Source: Rhizaria sp. SCN 62-66 | Taxonomy: Eukaryota > Rhizaria, unplaced | Assembly: GCA_001724265.1 (NCBI GenBank) | Contig: MEDY01000061.1 | Span: 36,382-100,381 of the forward strand | DNA length: 64,000 bases | Direction: 5' to 3' | Program-made: the position numbers and the translations under genes | Notes under the pieces: model-generated | Told to the model about the DNA's origin: nothing | Database searches by the model: none | What the model saw: the letters and a program-made list of their open reading frames with translations, nothing else | Shown here: one piece after another, positions 10,915 to 22,995 of the stretch | How the letters are laid out: each line of letters starts with the position of its first letter | Position numbering within the stretch: the first letter of the stretch is position 1

Positions 10915-13900
10915 TTACCAGTTGTTGCGCAGAATCGGCATAGTCCACACCGACTTGGGCGGGTTCCGCACGCGGGGCGCGGCTTGACTTTGGTACTCGA
11001 CCTCAACCGTGCCGATGACGGTCGCGGTCGAGCTCACACTCTCCGTCGTGTTGCTGCTGCCTCCACCGAGCCCGAGACCGACGCCGATACCGGCGTTCAT
11101 GCTGGCAGCGCCGGCGCCCACGGCAGCGCTGCCGCTGTTGGAGTCGACCTCGATGCCGAGCGCAATCGTGTAGCTCACGTCATGGGTAAGGGTGGTACTT
11201 ACATCGCACGAGAGCACTTGCTCCTGCTGCTGCTGCTGTTGCTGCTGCAGCTGGTACAGAGACAGGCCGGACAGAGGGTACTTGAGCTTGGACTGCGCCG
11301 CCAACGCTGACGACGCGAGCGTGAGGGTCTGGTGCGGGGATGTAAGGGGGTACTTCGATGCCGCCGCGCCCGCTTCACCGCCGCGGCCGGCCGGCAGCAG
11401 GCGCACGCCGCTAGGAGTACTTAGATTGCTGGTACTTACACCGCTGGTGTAGGTGTTGTAGTTGTTGGCCATGTTCGCAGCGGCGTTGCTGGCGTTATTC
11501 GCGCTGTTGTTGGAGTAAATAGTGACTGTGCTGACGTTAATGCCGCTGGCACTAGAGCAAGCATCATTGCCATATCCGTCATCGTCGTCGTCGTCGTCGT
11601 CATCATCGTCGTCGTCATCGTAGCCGTTGTTGTTATTGTTGAATGTGCTGTAGTTGAAGTCGTTCACAACATTGTCGTAGCTGTTGTAGCTGTTGTTGCC
11701 CGAGGTCGGGATGCCACTTAGACCCTGTAAGTACCCCCCCGTCGGCAGATCCAGCGACGCGTACGCGTACTTAGACTTCTTCGCCACGCCCTCGAGTAAG
11801 GGGTTTGCCGCCAGGGTGAGGGCTACGACGCCGCGGCGTGTAAGCGTCCCGCCCCTGACTGCAGCCAGCGCGGCCTGTTGCGCCGCCGCCAGCGCGGCCA
11901 GCCCCTTGGTCGGTGTAACTACCCCGCCCTGAGCCTGAGCCTGAGCAAGCTGAGGCGGCGCCAGAGCCGGCAGCATCGGCGGGGGCAGTGAGGGCGACAC
12001 GGTCAGGACAAGCGGCGGCAGCACCCGCACGAGCACCGTGGTCGCGGGCCGCACCGCCAGGCCAACCCCGGTCTCAGCGCGCGCGCTGACGGCGACGGTG
12101 AGCAGCAACAGACACGGCACCGAGGGCGCCCGGCACCGCAGCGACGCCAGCGCGCGGCGACGCGGCGGCAGGAAGGGCGTCGGCAGCGCGTCTAAGGGGG
12201 TACTTACACGGCCGTCCGCCGCCGCTGCTGTCGATGTCGCCGCTGTTGCTGCTGGCGACGACGAGGACGACGACAACGACGTGGCGGGGGCTAAGGGGGT
12301 GCTTAGACGCGGCGTGAGCGGCGTTTGTAAGTGGGACGACGTAAGGGCTTCACTGAGGTCGAAGCCGCCGTCCTGGCTCCAGAACGCATGGCTCACGCGG
12401 TACTTCGAGGTGCTGAGCAGGTACTTGGACTCTGTTGACGAGTACTTGGACTTGTTCGCATTCGCGGCAGCAGCAGCAGCAGTAGCAGCGGCGGCAGCGG
12501 CGGCGGCGGCAGCAGCATTCGTTGCGCTCGCAGGCGCGTTCGCGTTCGTGGCACTGCTAATGGTAGCGGCGGCGGCGACGGGGACGGGGGTACTTAGACC
12601 CAGCGCACTTAGACTCGGCGTGGTGGCACCGCCGGAGCCCGTCGGGGTACTCACCTTGGACGACGCCGCGGCACTTAGATGGTGTCCGACGGTGTTCACG
12701 TCCGCGGCGGCCAACGGCGCTTGTGTAAGGGCCGCGAAGCCGACGCTCTCGGTGATGGTCTTGACGGCTTCGCTGACGGCAGAAGTGCCAGCACTGCTGG
12801 TACTTACATCGCGGGTGCTGAGGAGCAGGCCCGACGCGGAGGTACTTAGACTGGACGGGGCCAGCAAACCGCCGACGCCGCCGCCACCAACGCCACCGCC
12901 GCCGCCGCCGAGGGCCGCGCTGAAGGAGGAGCCCGCGGCGGCAGGGTACCTAGACGTCATGTAAGGGTCGATTGCGAGAATGCTGTAACTCAGCGAGACT
13001 GAGCCGAACGGCTCGAGCCCTTCCTTGCCCGATGTAAGTACCAGGTCTAAGGGGAACGACTGGTTGCAGTAGACGATCGCCGCAGACGCCGCCGCCGCAG
13101 CAGCGATCGCTGCAGCGCTATTGTTGTTCACATTCGCGTTGGCAGCGGCGTTACTACTACTGCTGCTGCTGCTGCCGCTGCCAGTGCTGCTGCTCAGGCG
13201 GGTCACGGTGGCGACATCAGAGAGCGAGCGCAGAGACAAGAAGAGCGCGGCGTTGGCGACCGCCGTCGCAGTCTCGGCCTCGGCCGCCGCCGCCGCTGCC
13301 GCCGCTGCCGCCTCGGCCTTGGCCTTGGCCCTCGCCAAAGCACGGGGGTTCATTGTGTTGGCAACAGGAGTGGCGTTATGAGCAGCAGCGGCGGGGGCGG
13401 CTGGGCTGGCGGTGGCCGCGGAGGGGGTCATGCCGAGACTGGGGCACGCGCTCAGGCCGGGGTGTAAGGGGGTACTCAGACAGTTCACGGGCACCGGGAT
13501 GAGTCCGTGCGTGAGCAGGCGGCTGTGCGCGGCCGCAGTGACGGCGACTAAGGGGGTACTTACATTGGCGAACTGCTGCTTGAGCACGGAGCGCTTAGTC
13601 TGCAGCGTCAAAGGCAGGCCGAGTGTGAGCTGTGCGTCCGACACACGAGGCGAGATTGTAAGTACCCCGGTCTTGGTTCCGCCGCCAACAGCAAGCCGCG
13701 TGTAGGGGCCGCCCATGAACGTGAGCGGGTACTTAGCCGGCGATGTGAGGACCCTGGCGACCCTGCGCACGAGCGACGTGACCAGGTCGCGGTCGATGAT
13801 GCCCTTAGACTTGAGCGCAAGGGGCGGCGCGGCGTCGTACGAAGCTAGCACCTCGTTTGTAAGGGCCAGCGCGAGCGCGATCGCCTCCCCCTTAGACATG

Positions 13901-16900
13901 GTATCGCTGGCGCCCTTAGAGCGGCTGTTATACCCGCTGCCCTTGGCGCGCACGTGCGCGGCGTGCAGCTGCTGCTTCTGCAGCAACATCAGCTGCCGCT
14001 GCTTGTACTCGGCGCGCTGCTTCTCGCGGCGCACTTGCTCCTGCTCCAGCTCCAGCTGCTGCTGCTGCACCGAGGTGAGCACCCACGATGTAAGTACCCG
14101 CACAAAGTGCGCGCTTTGCTCCTCCCAGCCGCTGACCTCGAGCTCCACCTCGGGCGCCACGGGCACTGCCGGCAGCGGCGTCGGCGCGTAGAACACACCT
14201 TTAGTCAAGCCGCCGGCGCCGCCGACGAGCCCGGGCACGGAGTACGCGCCCGCCGCGTGCGCGCTCGTGTACGCGGCCACGTGCCCGTTGTAAGGGTCCG
14301 GCAGCGGCGGCGCCGCGCGCGGGTGGCGCTTGACCTTGCTCTTACCGCCGCCGGCGTTAGAAGTGGCGCCTGCATTAGAGGCGCTGGGTCCGCTGACGCT
14401 GCCACTAGAGCCAGAGCCAGAGCCAAAGCCAGAGCCAGCGTTTGCAGTGGCGCTCGAGCTGGAGCTGGAGCGGCTGCGGCTACGGCTACGGCTACGGCTA
14501 ATGCTGCGGCGGCCGCTCGTAGCGCCCGCGCCAGCGCCCGTGTTGTTGTTGGAGGATCTCGAGCGGCCAGAGCTGGAGCCCGTCGTCGCAGCATCGCCGT
14601 CGGCAGTGTTCGTGGTGCTTTCATTCTCATTCTCGTTTTCGTCGTCGGCCGCTGCCGCCGCCGCCGCGGCCGCGGCCGCCGTTGCAGCCGCGGCCGCCGC
14701 TGCCGCTGCTGCCGCGGCTGCGGCCGCTGCTTGCTCGGTCGCTTTGACCGCCGCCATTGTGGATTTGAGCAGCTTCTGGGTCAGCACCTGGCGGTCTAAG
14801 TATGCCGCGATGTAAGGAGGGCGCGCGTCTAAGTAGGACACCGCGGCGGTGGAGATGCTGCCGGCGCTGACACTGGGGATGTCTAAGGGGGCAGCGTTGC
14901 CGCTTCCACCTCCATTGCTACCGCTGCCGCTGCCGCTGCTGCCTTGAGTGCCGACGCTGTTGGGGTGAGACAAAGTCAGGCCGCTCGCGGCATGATTCAA
15001 CACAGAGCCCGCGTTGCTACTCGAGGAGCTGGTGCTATTATAGCTACCGCCGTAGCCACTCGAGAATGAGCCCATACGCTGCAATTGGTACTGTTGCTGT
15101 TGCTGCTGTTGTTGCTGCTGCTGCTGCTCAGAGAGTGTCAGCGGAGGGGGACCGACGACGTGATACAAGCTACTCACATCCTGCTCGATGTCCCTGGGGC
15201 GGAAGTTAAGCCGCCCGCGCGTCCTCACTTCGAGCTCGAGCCCCAGCAGCCGTTGCGGCGGGGCACTGGACGCGGGCAGAAACGGCACGAACGCGGTCAG
15301 CGGCGCCAGAACCCCGCCGCTGCTGCCGCCGCTACTGGTGCCGCCGCCGCCGCCGGCGCTGCCGCTGCCGCCGCAGCCGCCGGCGAGGATGAGGGCGGTG
15401 GCCGCGTGCGTGGAGGCCGCGATAGCGCCTGTGGTGACCTTGGCGCTCGCGCTGGCGCCGGCGCCAGCGCTGGACAGACTGGAGTGGGTCAGCGCGAGCC
15501 TGCTGCTGCTGGTGCTGCCGTAGCCGCCGGTGCCGGCGCTGGCGCTCGTCTGGGTCAGGGTGGTGCTCACAACGACGCGCACGCGCAGCACGTCCGCCGT
15601 CGGCACGACGACCGTGTTGCATGTATACCCTTTGCCGGCGGCGGAACACATGGGACCCGCGCCCTGCTTGCTGCTCGTGATGGCGCTGCGACGGCTCTTG
15701 CTGCCGTGTTTGGCGCTCTTGTTGCCGCTCTTGTTGCGCTTGCGTGGGGACTTGGTGACGGTGGTTTGCTGAGCCGTCCAGAGGGGCAACGCACCCCAGT
15801 CAACGGCCATCACTCCACGGCGCTTGATTGCACTGGCGGCAGCAGTAGCATTCGCCTGAGCATGCGTAGCAGTGGGAATGGGGCCGGGATCAGTGGCCGC
15901 GTTGCCGTCGATGCCAATATCCCCAACCTCCCCCGCAGCACTGCTACTGCTACTGCTACTTACACCGTTGCCCACGGAGGTACTTAGATCCTGCAGCCCC
16001 AGCTCTGCCTCGGCCTCAGCGGCCTCCACCTCGGCCTCGGCCTTGCCCGCGCAGCTCACCATCACGTGGGGCGGGTACGCCGCGACGACCGAGACGACGC
16101 GCACGTGCGCCGCGGGGGCGGCGCAGGCGGCAAGACTGAGCACGAAGCGGCGCGTCTGGCAGGCGCCGAAGCGCAGGTTCGTCGTGAGCTTGGACTCGGC
16201 TAAGGGGGTACTTACATCCGCGTGCGACAGCGACTTGCGCGAGAATCGCGACGACAACAGCGACGGCGAGGAGAGCAACAAGGTTGTCGGAGCGGTGCTG
16301 CTGTTGCTGCCAGCTGAACTGTAGTTGCCGCCGCCGCTGCTGCTGTTGTTGTTGCCGTTGTTGCTTTGGTCAGTCTCGTCATCATTGTCACTGAGGATGT
16401 TGTCGTTTTCGTCGTCGTCGCTGCTGCCGTCGCCCTGATAGAGTTTGTGACTGCTGTTGCTGGTCAGCAGCAAGTGCTTCAGCGTCGTCTCGGTGTCTCC
16501 GTGGCCCAACAATGCAGTGTTCTTATTCTCACCGCCAGAGCCGCAGTCGCCGCCGCCGCCTTGGTCGTCGTGCGTGATCGTGAGGTTGTAGCGCGCGTCG
16601 GAGAACTCCACCGTCAGGCTGCGCATGGTAACCGCAAAGGGGAAGAACGAGGTGACCGTGAGCACGACGTCTAAGGGCCGGTACTGCGGCAGTGTAAGTA
16701 CAACGGACCCGCCGCCCAGCCCCAGCAGCCCGCTGCTCAGCAGCACACTGCTGCTGCTGTTGTTGCTATAGCCCCCGACCCCGGCGCCGGCGCTGGCGCT
16801 GGTGTTGGAGTCCGAGGCCAGGAGGCGCGCTGCAGTGACGCCGGTACTCGCGGTACCGGTGGGGGAACCCGCGGTGCTGCTGCTGTTGCTGCTGCTGTTG

Positions 16901-17069
16901 TTGTTGAGGGGCGTGCGGGCAGGTGTGGCGGTGACATCGGTCGTGTCCGTGACGAGGGTGTAGGAGACCACGAGGAGGCCTGATGTGGCACCGTCCAGCA
17001 CGACGATCGGCACAGTCGCAGCGGCGGCGGCGGCGGCGGCGGTGGCCGAGGCCGAGGCTGATGAGAGAA

Positions 17070-17107
<38 letters not shown>

Positions 17108-20100
17108 CGGCTGGTGGGTTCACTCTCATCGTCGTCGTCGCCGGCTAAGGGGGTACTTACATCGAGCGCGACAGACGTGTCACACTCGGCATCGACATCG
17201 GCAGCAGCCGCGTCCTTGTTGTAATCGTCGTCGTCGTCGTCTTCGTTGTCGTCGTCGCTGCCGTCTTGGGCGTTGTTGCTGCTGTTACTCGCATTGCTCG
17301 TGTAGTAGTAGTAGTCATCGTTGTCGCTGTCGCTAAACAACGCCTCGTCGGTCGTAGTCGCCGCAGAGGTCGTCGATGCGCTTCCCCCCTTGCTAGAGGT
17401 ACTTAGACTCAACCCCTTAACCTTGGATTCCTTGCTACTGCTGCTCTGGCCGCCCTTGCTATTGTTGTTGTTGTTGTTGTTCAGCTTCTTGAGCTTATGC
17501 TCGAGGTACCCCTTAGACGCGTGCAAGTGAAGGGGCGCCAGCAGCAGCCGCGCGGCATCCCACCGCTTTTCCTGAGTCAACTGGCAGTGCGGCGCAAGAA
17601 TATCAACCAGGAACCTCTGACCCCTTACAGTCGGAGTACTTACATTGCCAGGACTCGTACTCGCAGCACCGCCCGAAGCAGAGTCTCTCAGCTGAGGAGC
17701 CGTCGCGCTTTCATGTTTCTCTCGCTCCCGCTCTTGATTTTGCTGATGGAGAGCGAGCATGGCGTTGAGCCGCTGCTGCTTCTGCACCGCGACGATGCAC
17801 AGCGCAGCCTCCCAGAGCACCGGCGTGAGGACCGGCCACCACCGCTCTCCGCGGTAGGCCGGCACGACGCGGTCGAAGAACTGCAGTGCAGCAGAAGGGC
17901 GGCCTAACTTCCTGTGCTCTCTGCCGATCGCGGCGGCCACGAGGAGCACGCGGCGCGGCGCGCGTTCGCGGGTGAAGCACTCGTACGCGTGTGTGTAGAG
18001 CGTCGTGACGCGCTGGTTGAGCAGTCCCGAGGTGAAAGCGGCGTGCTCGACCGAGATGACCGTGCGCAGCAGCCGCGTGTCGCTGTGGTGGGCCGGAGTC
18101 AGCGGGGTCGCGGGGACGCCGCAAAGTAAGGCCGCCGGCAGCGGCAAGGGGGCACTTACACTGGCACTTAGATTACTGGCGATGGCGGAGGTGGTGGGGG
18201 GCTGTGGGATGACCGCGGGGCCGCCTAAGTACTGCGGCAGGAGTAAGTGGTTCGAATCCAAGGGGGCGTACTCGAGTGTAAGTAGCTTCGCGCACAGCGC
18301 GGCGGCGGCGGCGCGGCGCTCGGACGCCAATTCAGCCGCCCTTTGATACGCCAGACCGGCGGTAATCAACCCGCTGACGCCGCCGCCGGCGCCTGACGCG
18401 GCGCTGAGACTGCCCCCGGTCCCCGCATTGCGCTGCCCCTGCGCCCCCTGCTGCCCCGCGCCGCCCCCCTGAGTCCCGGCGGAACCCATGCCCCCACCGG
18501 TCCCGCCGGCCGCACCGGCGCCCGCGCCCGCGCCCGCACCCGCGCCGCCGCCGCCACCGCCGACGCCAATGCTCATGCGGGTGTTGCCACCGGCCAGATT
18601 GGCGCTGCTAGCGGAGTTGCTGAGCTGGTTGCCGCCGCTGCCGCCGCTGCCGCTGCCGCCGCCGCTGTTGCTCTGGCCGAGAGCGCTGCTGCTGCTGTTG
18701 TTGTAGCGGTGGTGGTCCTCGAGGAGGCGGCCCAACACGGCGTACGCCAGCGACTGCGAGCCCAGCGCGTGCGGCCTCAGCGCGGCGGGGCCGGAGTAGT
18801 GCTTGTACACGCTCAAGTGCATGTCGAAGTGGCTGATCGCGGCGGCCACGCCGACCAGCCGCAGCCGCAGACGGCAGATGCGCGCGGTGAGCAGCATCGC
18901 GACAGCGCGCGCCTCGGTGGCCGCGGCCGAGTCGAAGCGCACGGGCATCACACGCAGCTGCTCGTAGGCCAGCTCGTACGACCGCAACGCCTGCGCAGCA
19001 GAAGGAGCAAAGCAAGATGATAAGGGGGGATAAGAGGGAAATGTCGATACAAGTGAGATTTGAAGACATAGATGTGATGACAGCAGAATAGAATAAGAGA
19101 TATTACAAATAACAAGAAATAACAGTTAAATAGATTATGCTGACATTGTAGACGAGCGTTATCTTTGTTATATTAAGAGGCAACGTTAGCGTACCTGGCC
19201 CAGCTCTCCGCTCGCCTCGAGCCAGTGGCCCAGCTTGAACTGGTACCGGATCGACAACTTCGGCTGCGCTGTCTTCGAGAGGCGGTCGCGGTCGATCTTG
19301 ACGCCCTTGACGCGCGCACGTGCAGCCGCGGCGGCGACGTCGCAGATGATCGAGTCGAACTTAAGTAACGCCGCCTGGGTGACGGCGGTGGTGTCGCAGA
19401 CGCTCACGGTCACCAGCGTCCTAATTTACAAACAAAAGTACAAAATTGGGGGGATAGCACAGCAGGAAATGTGAGAAATGAGGGAACATATACGAAGTAG
19501 CACTAACTAGACAACGTTGCATTGACCGAAGGAAACATCACCAAGTTAGCTTCGTAAAGCGCTGTCAAACCAGTCTAAGGGTGATATAGCGGTAGTACTT
19601 ACCGGGGATCGATGCCGAGCTGCTTCAGAGCAGGGCTGTTGGCCAGGCGAGAGAGCAAAAACTCCGGTGACAGCGTCGTGCCGGGGGTGTGGGCAGCGGC
19701 AGAACCTGAGAGAAGACATAAGATATAACAAACACACAGGCAAAAGAATTAAAGGTGAGATTTTTTGACATAAATTGCGAGGGAAATATCATATCATCGA
19801 CATCAAATACGATTTATATGGATTCATGCCAATATCCATCAATCGATCGCAAATTGTTTGTTTTAGTGCGAAACGTACCGGGGGGAAGCAGCGACGCGCC
19901 CAGGGGGCTGTTGGTGGGGATCGCACCCAGGGGCGGGAAGTCACGCACACTGTTGTTGTTCGCATTGTTACTACCACTGAGCAAGTAGTTGCTGCTGCTG
20001 TTGCCCTTGCTCGCGGCCGCGGCGGCGCTCTTGGGGTTCGCGACGGGCCGCATGCCGCCGAGAGCGACGGACTCGTAGTCGCCTTCCTCTTGCTCACCTG

Positions 20101-21484
20101 TTGAAATGAATAAAAGAGTACATTTGACGGTATATATGAGAAGATGTGCATATGAAACTAGACTATACAATTGTGTACATGTAATTGCATCTCAAAATTG
20201 GAATTCATCATTATAAATAAAGATATAATCATCAAAGCGGCCGTACCGATCGCGAGCGTGATGCCCTGCTTGGCCCGCGCGGTGGCCTTCGCAACGGCCT
20301 CCTTGTTGTTGGAGCGCACTGCGCAAATGACCGTGGCAAACTCGCGCGTGGGGTTGAGCGCCCTAAAGGTCGTCACGGTCATGATGAGCGCGTGCTCCTG
20401 GCTCTCGAACGTGGCATTGTGGTCGAAGTTGACGAGAAAGCACACGACGTCTGGGATGACGCGTGTGTGCTTATACAGCCAGTCAAACGGGACCAGTCCT
20501 GCGGGCTCGAACAGCTCGATCGCGGCGCGCTTCGGCTTGGCCGAGGGCAGTGAGGCCGTGGGGGCCATGGTTCGCAAAAAATACCGCGCCGGGTACGGTG
20601 ATGCGGGGGTTTGAGCGTTGGCCGCGTTGGCGCCTCCCTGGCCGCTGCCCCTCGCAACGACGGCGTTGGTGGAGCTTGCGCTGCCCGGGGCGCCGACATT
20701 GCCCGCGGTGGCGCCGGCGCTGTTGCTGTAGTTGTAGGCCGAGTAGCTGGTCGACAGCGCGGCCGAGAACGTGTTGGCCATCGCAGCGCTGGGCGCGACG
20801 AGGGCCACCAACGGCAGCGAGACCGAGACGAGCTGCGATGTGGACAGCTCGCCGACGCAGGCGTACGCGGCGAGCGGCGCAGAGTACGAGCTAAACAGCG
20901 GAGTACTCGTGGCCAGAGGTGCCGTCGCGGCCGCGGCCAGTGTCGCAGTTACCGGGGAGGCCGCAGAGGCCGCCGAGGCAGAATAGGACGACGCGTCCGA
21001 GGGGGAAGTTAGGCCGCCCAGCCCGTGTAAAGGGGTGCTTAGACTGAGGTAGGACATGTCGGGGTCGGCGTCAGCGGCGGCAGCAGCTGCGGCAGCAGCA
21101 GCCAACGCAGCCGCGGTGTACTTAGCGTCAGCCTCAGCCTTCTTGGCCTTGGCCTCGGCCTCCGTCTCGGCTTCTGCAGTAGCCTTTGCACCCGTTGCAG
21201 TCGTCGCCGCAGCTGTCTCAGTCGCAGCTCCTTCGTTAGCGTCATTGCTACTGCTACTGCTGCTGCTGCTGCTGCTGCTGTCGGTGCTGCTGTTGCTGTT
21301 GTTGTTGTTGTTGTTAGTTTGGGGCAAAGGTGCGGGTTGCGGTAGGAAAAACACCCCTGAGCCGGCCCCTGAGCCCGCCGCCGCCGCAGCCGCCGCCGCC
21401 GCCGCGGCCGCCGCCGCCGCTGTAGTCGGAGAGGTGGCCGCGTTGGGGGGCGCGAACGAGAGCCTGTTGTTGGCCGCCGCCGCT

Positions 21485-21531
<47 letters not shown>

Positions 21532-22289
21532 CGCGTTGGTAGGAGCATTCGGATTGGCGGTCGAGGCAGCGCTGTTGGGGTTGGGGTTGGTGTGTAGGGG
21601 AGGGCGGCTTAAGTTTGGAGGGGGCAAACGGCCTCCGCCTTGCTGTTGCTGTTGCTGTTGCTGCTGGCTACTTACACTCGTGCCGACACTGAAGCCCCGA
21701 CCTGCAGCGTTGTTGTTCCCAGAAGCAGCAGCGGCAACAGCAGCAGTTGCGTTGTTGCTGGTGGCAGTTACACTTAGACCGCTGTTGTAAGGGGCCGGAC
21801 TGGGGGGCAGCACGGGCTGGCCCCGGCTGAAGTTGTACGGGCCCGGCGACGAGGGGTAGTACTTAGACTTGCTCGAGGTACTTACATCGGCCTCCGCAGA
21901 CTGCGCAGGCGCGGGCATGGGGGCCGGGATGAGGCCGCCAGCAGCAGCGGCAGCACTTACATCAGCACTTACATCGCCGGCAGTGTAAGTAGGCGCGGCC
22001 GCGTCAGTGGTGCTTGCGGCGGTGTTGTTCGCGCCAGAAACGGGCGCAAAGCTCGTGTAAGAAGCAGACCGGGTCATGCTCGTGCTGCTGCTCCCGCTCG
22101 CACTCGCATGTCCCTGTGCCTGTGTCGGCGCCTGGGTACTTAGATTGGCAGTCTGGGTACTAACCCGCGTGGCCAGTTGGGGCGACTGCTGGTCAGTGAA
22201 GGCTGCGAGGGAAAGGGCCTCAGTCGCAACGGAGGACGACGATGACAGGGGAGAGAAGGTGTCGCTCGGGCTCGCAGCAATAGAAGCAG

Positions 22290-22321
<32 letters not shown>

Positions 22322-22995
22322 GCCGCAGTCTCCGCAGGAGCGGTGTTGTCGTCGCCACCGTCAAAATCGCCGTCGCCGTCGTCTTCGTTGTTGCTCAGGA
22401 CTCCCAATGGCGTCTCCAGCAGCGATAAACTCTCCTTCGTGGCCGTGATCGGGCTGAATAGCCCGCTGTTGCCACCGCCCGTGGCAGCGGCGGAAGTGTT
22501 TGCACCCGCACTCGCACTCTGGCTCGCGCTGATGCTACCAGGAGTGAGAGCGTTGACACTGATGCCCGCGGCGGCGGCGGCGGTGTTGTTAGCGGAGGTG
22601 AAAAGAGTGTCTGCGAACGAGTGTGCGCTCGTGATGCTCACTACATCAGCAACAGCGCTCACATTAGCACTGTTGGCAATGTTATCGCTGTTGCTGTAAT
22701 TGTTGTTGAGATTGTTGCGACTGTTGTTGCTGTTGTCTGTGTCGGCGTGTGTGGGCTCGAACAGCGAGTCGATGTCCGCGCGGCTTGCCTTGACGGCGCC
22801 ACCAAACAGCATCGTCGGCGCACTCGCACCAGCGCCAGCTCCCACAGCGGCAGAGCTGGCGGCTACACTGGCGTTTACACTGGCGTTGGCGTTGTTGTCA
22901 TCGTCGTGGTGACCGGTGAGAGAAAAGGGCTTTTGCGAGAAGTAGTTGCGCTCGTCGTCGTCGCTGCCGTCGCCGGGGAAATGGTTAGAAGACAT
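10915..22995 (-). CDS. TRAPPC11: Giant TRAPPC11 (foie gras) TRAPP-complex subunit
   Basis: Exons are 22995-20247, 20097-19879, 19705-19603, 19420-19195 and 18990-10915, giving 3790 aa; TRAPPC11 is normally about 1100-1200 aa. Exon 1 is mostly Ala/Ser/Asn/Gln tracts and ends in conserved ALNPTREFATVICAVRSNN. The foie gras region is split across exons 4 and 5: FKLGHWLEASGELGQ, then LRSYELAYEQLRV, ICRLRLRLVGVAAAISHF and AYQRAAELASERR, as in TRAPPC11 (ER-to-Golgi tethering and autophagy). The rest, where gryzun beta-sandwich repeats belong, is broken up by long low-complexity inserts including poly-Ala, poly-Gln and a run of about 14 Asp near 11580-11623. At least eight copies of the 18-bp palindrome lie in these inserts. 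Introns 1, 2 and 4 start GTACG; intron 3 (19421-19602) starts GTAAGT. Confidence 0.88.
11341..11358 (-). repeat. 18-bp dispersed palindrome, degenerate copy
   Basis: Plus strand TGTAAGGGGGTACTTCGA inside TRAPPC11 exon 5; read on the coding strand as SKYPLT. Confidence 0.6.
12191..12208 (-). repeat. 18-bp dispersed palindrome copy
   Basis: Plus strand TCTAAGGGGGTACTTACA inside TRAPPC11 exon 5, read as VSTPLD on the coding strand. Confidence 0.8.
12290..12307 (-). repeat. 18-bp dispersed palindrome copy
   Basis: Plus strand GCTAAGGGGGTGCTTAGA, about 80 bases from the previous copy; read as LSTPLA. Confidence 0.75.
13463..13480 (-). repeat. 18-bp dispersed palindrome copy
   Basis: Plus strand TGTAAGGGGGTACTCAGA in TRAPPC11, read as LSTPLH. 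Confidence 0.7.
13547..13564 (-). repeat. 18-bp dispersed palindrome copy
   Basis: Plus strand ACTAAGGGGGTACTTACA in TRAPPC11, read as VSTPLV. Confidence 0.75.
14640..14745 (-). repeat. Poly-Ala coding trinucleotide tract
   Basis: Mixed GCN codons (GCC, GCG, GCT on the coding strand) give two long Ala runs in TRAPPC11. Because codons are mixed, it is a protein-level homopolymer rather than a pure microsatellite. Confidence 0.7.
15085..15129 (-). repeat. Poly-Gln (CAG/CAA) tract in TRAPPC11
   Basis: The plus strand shows CTG/TTG triplets; on the coding strand they encode about 15 Gln with CAG and CAA mixed. Confidence 0.75.
16199..16216 (-). repeat. 18-bp dispersed palindrome copy
   Basis: Plus strand GCTAAGGGGGTACTTACA in TRAPPC11, read as VSTPLA. 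Confidence 0.8.
17144..17161 (-). repeat. 18-bp dispersed palindrome copy
   Basis: Plus strand GCTAAGGGGGTACTTACA, identical to the copy at 16199, read as VSTPLA before an acidic run. Confidence 0.8.
19573..19604 (-). repeat. Split palindrome copy forming a splice donor
   Basis: On the coding strand GTAAGTAC (the donor of TRAPPC11 intron 3) is followed after 13 bases by CCCTTAGA. The two pieces are the two ends of the 18-bp element, here pushed apart. Confidence 0.55.
21026..21043 (-). repeat. 18-bp dispersed palindrome copy
   Basis: Plus strand TGTAAAGGGGTGCTTAGA in TRAPPC11 exon 1, read as LSTPLH. Confidence 0.65.
21483..21530 (-). repeat. Pure (GCA)n microsatellite encoding poly-Ala
   Basis: About 15 uninterrupted GCA units on the plus strand, read as GCT Ala codons on the coding strand of TRAPPC11 exon 1. 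Likely length-polymorphic. Confidence 0.75.

Noticed and set aside
11500-18000. Long plus-strand open frames opposite TRAPPC11 (for example 12038-12964 and 15085-15987)
   Set aside because: They lie antisense to spliced, conserved coding sequence and arise because GC-rich Ala/Ser/Gln codons leave few stops on the other strand. They show no family motifs.
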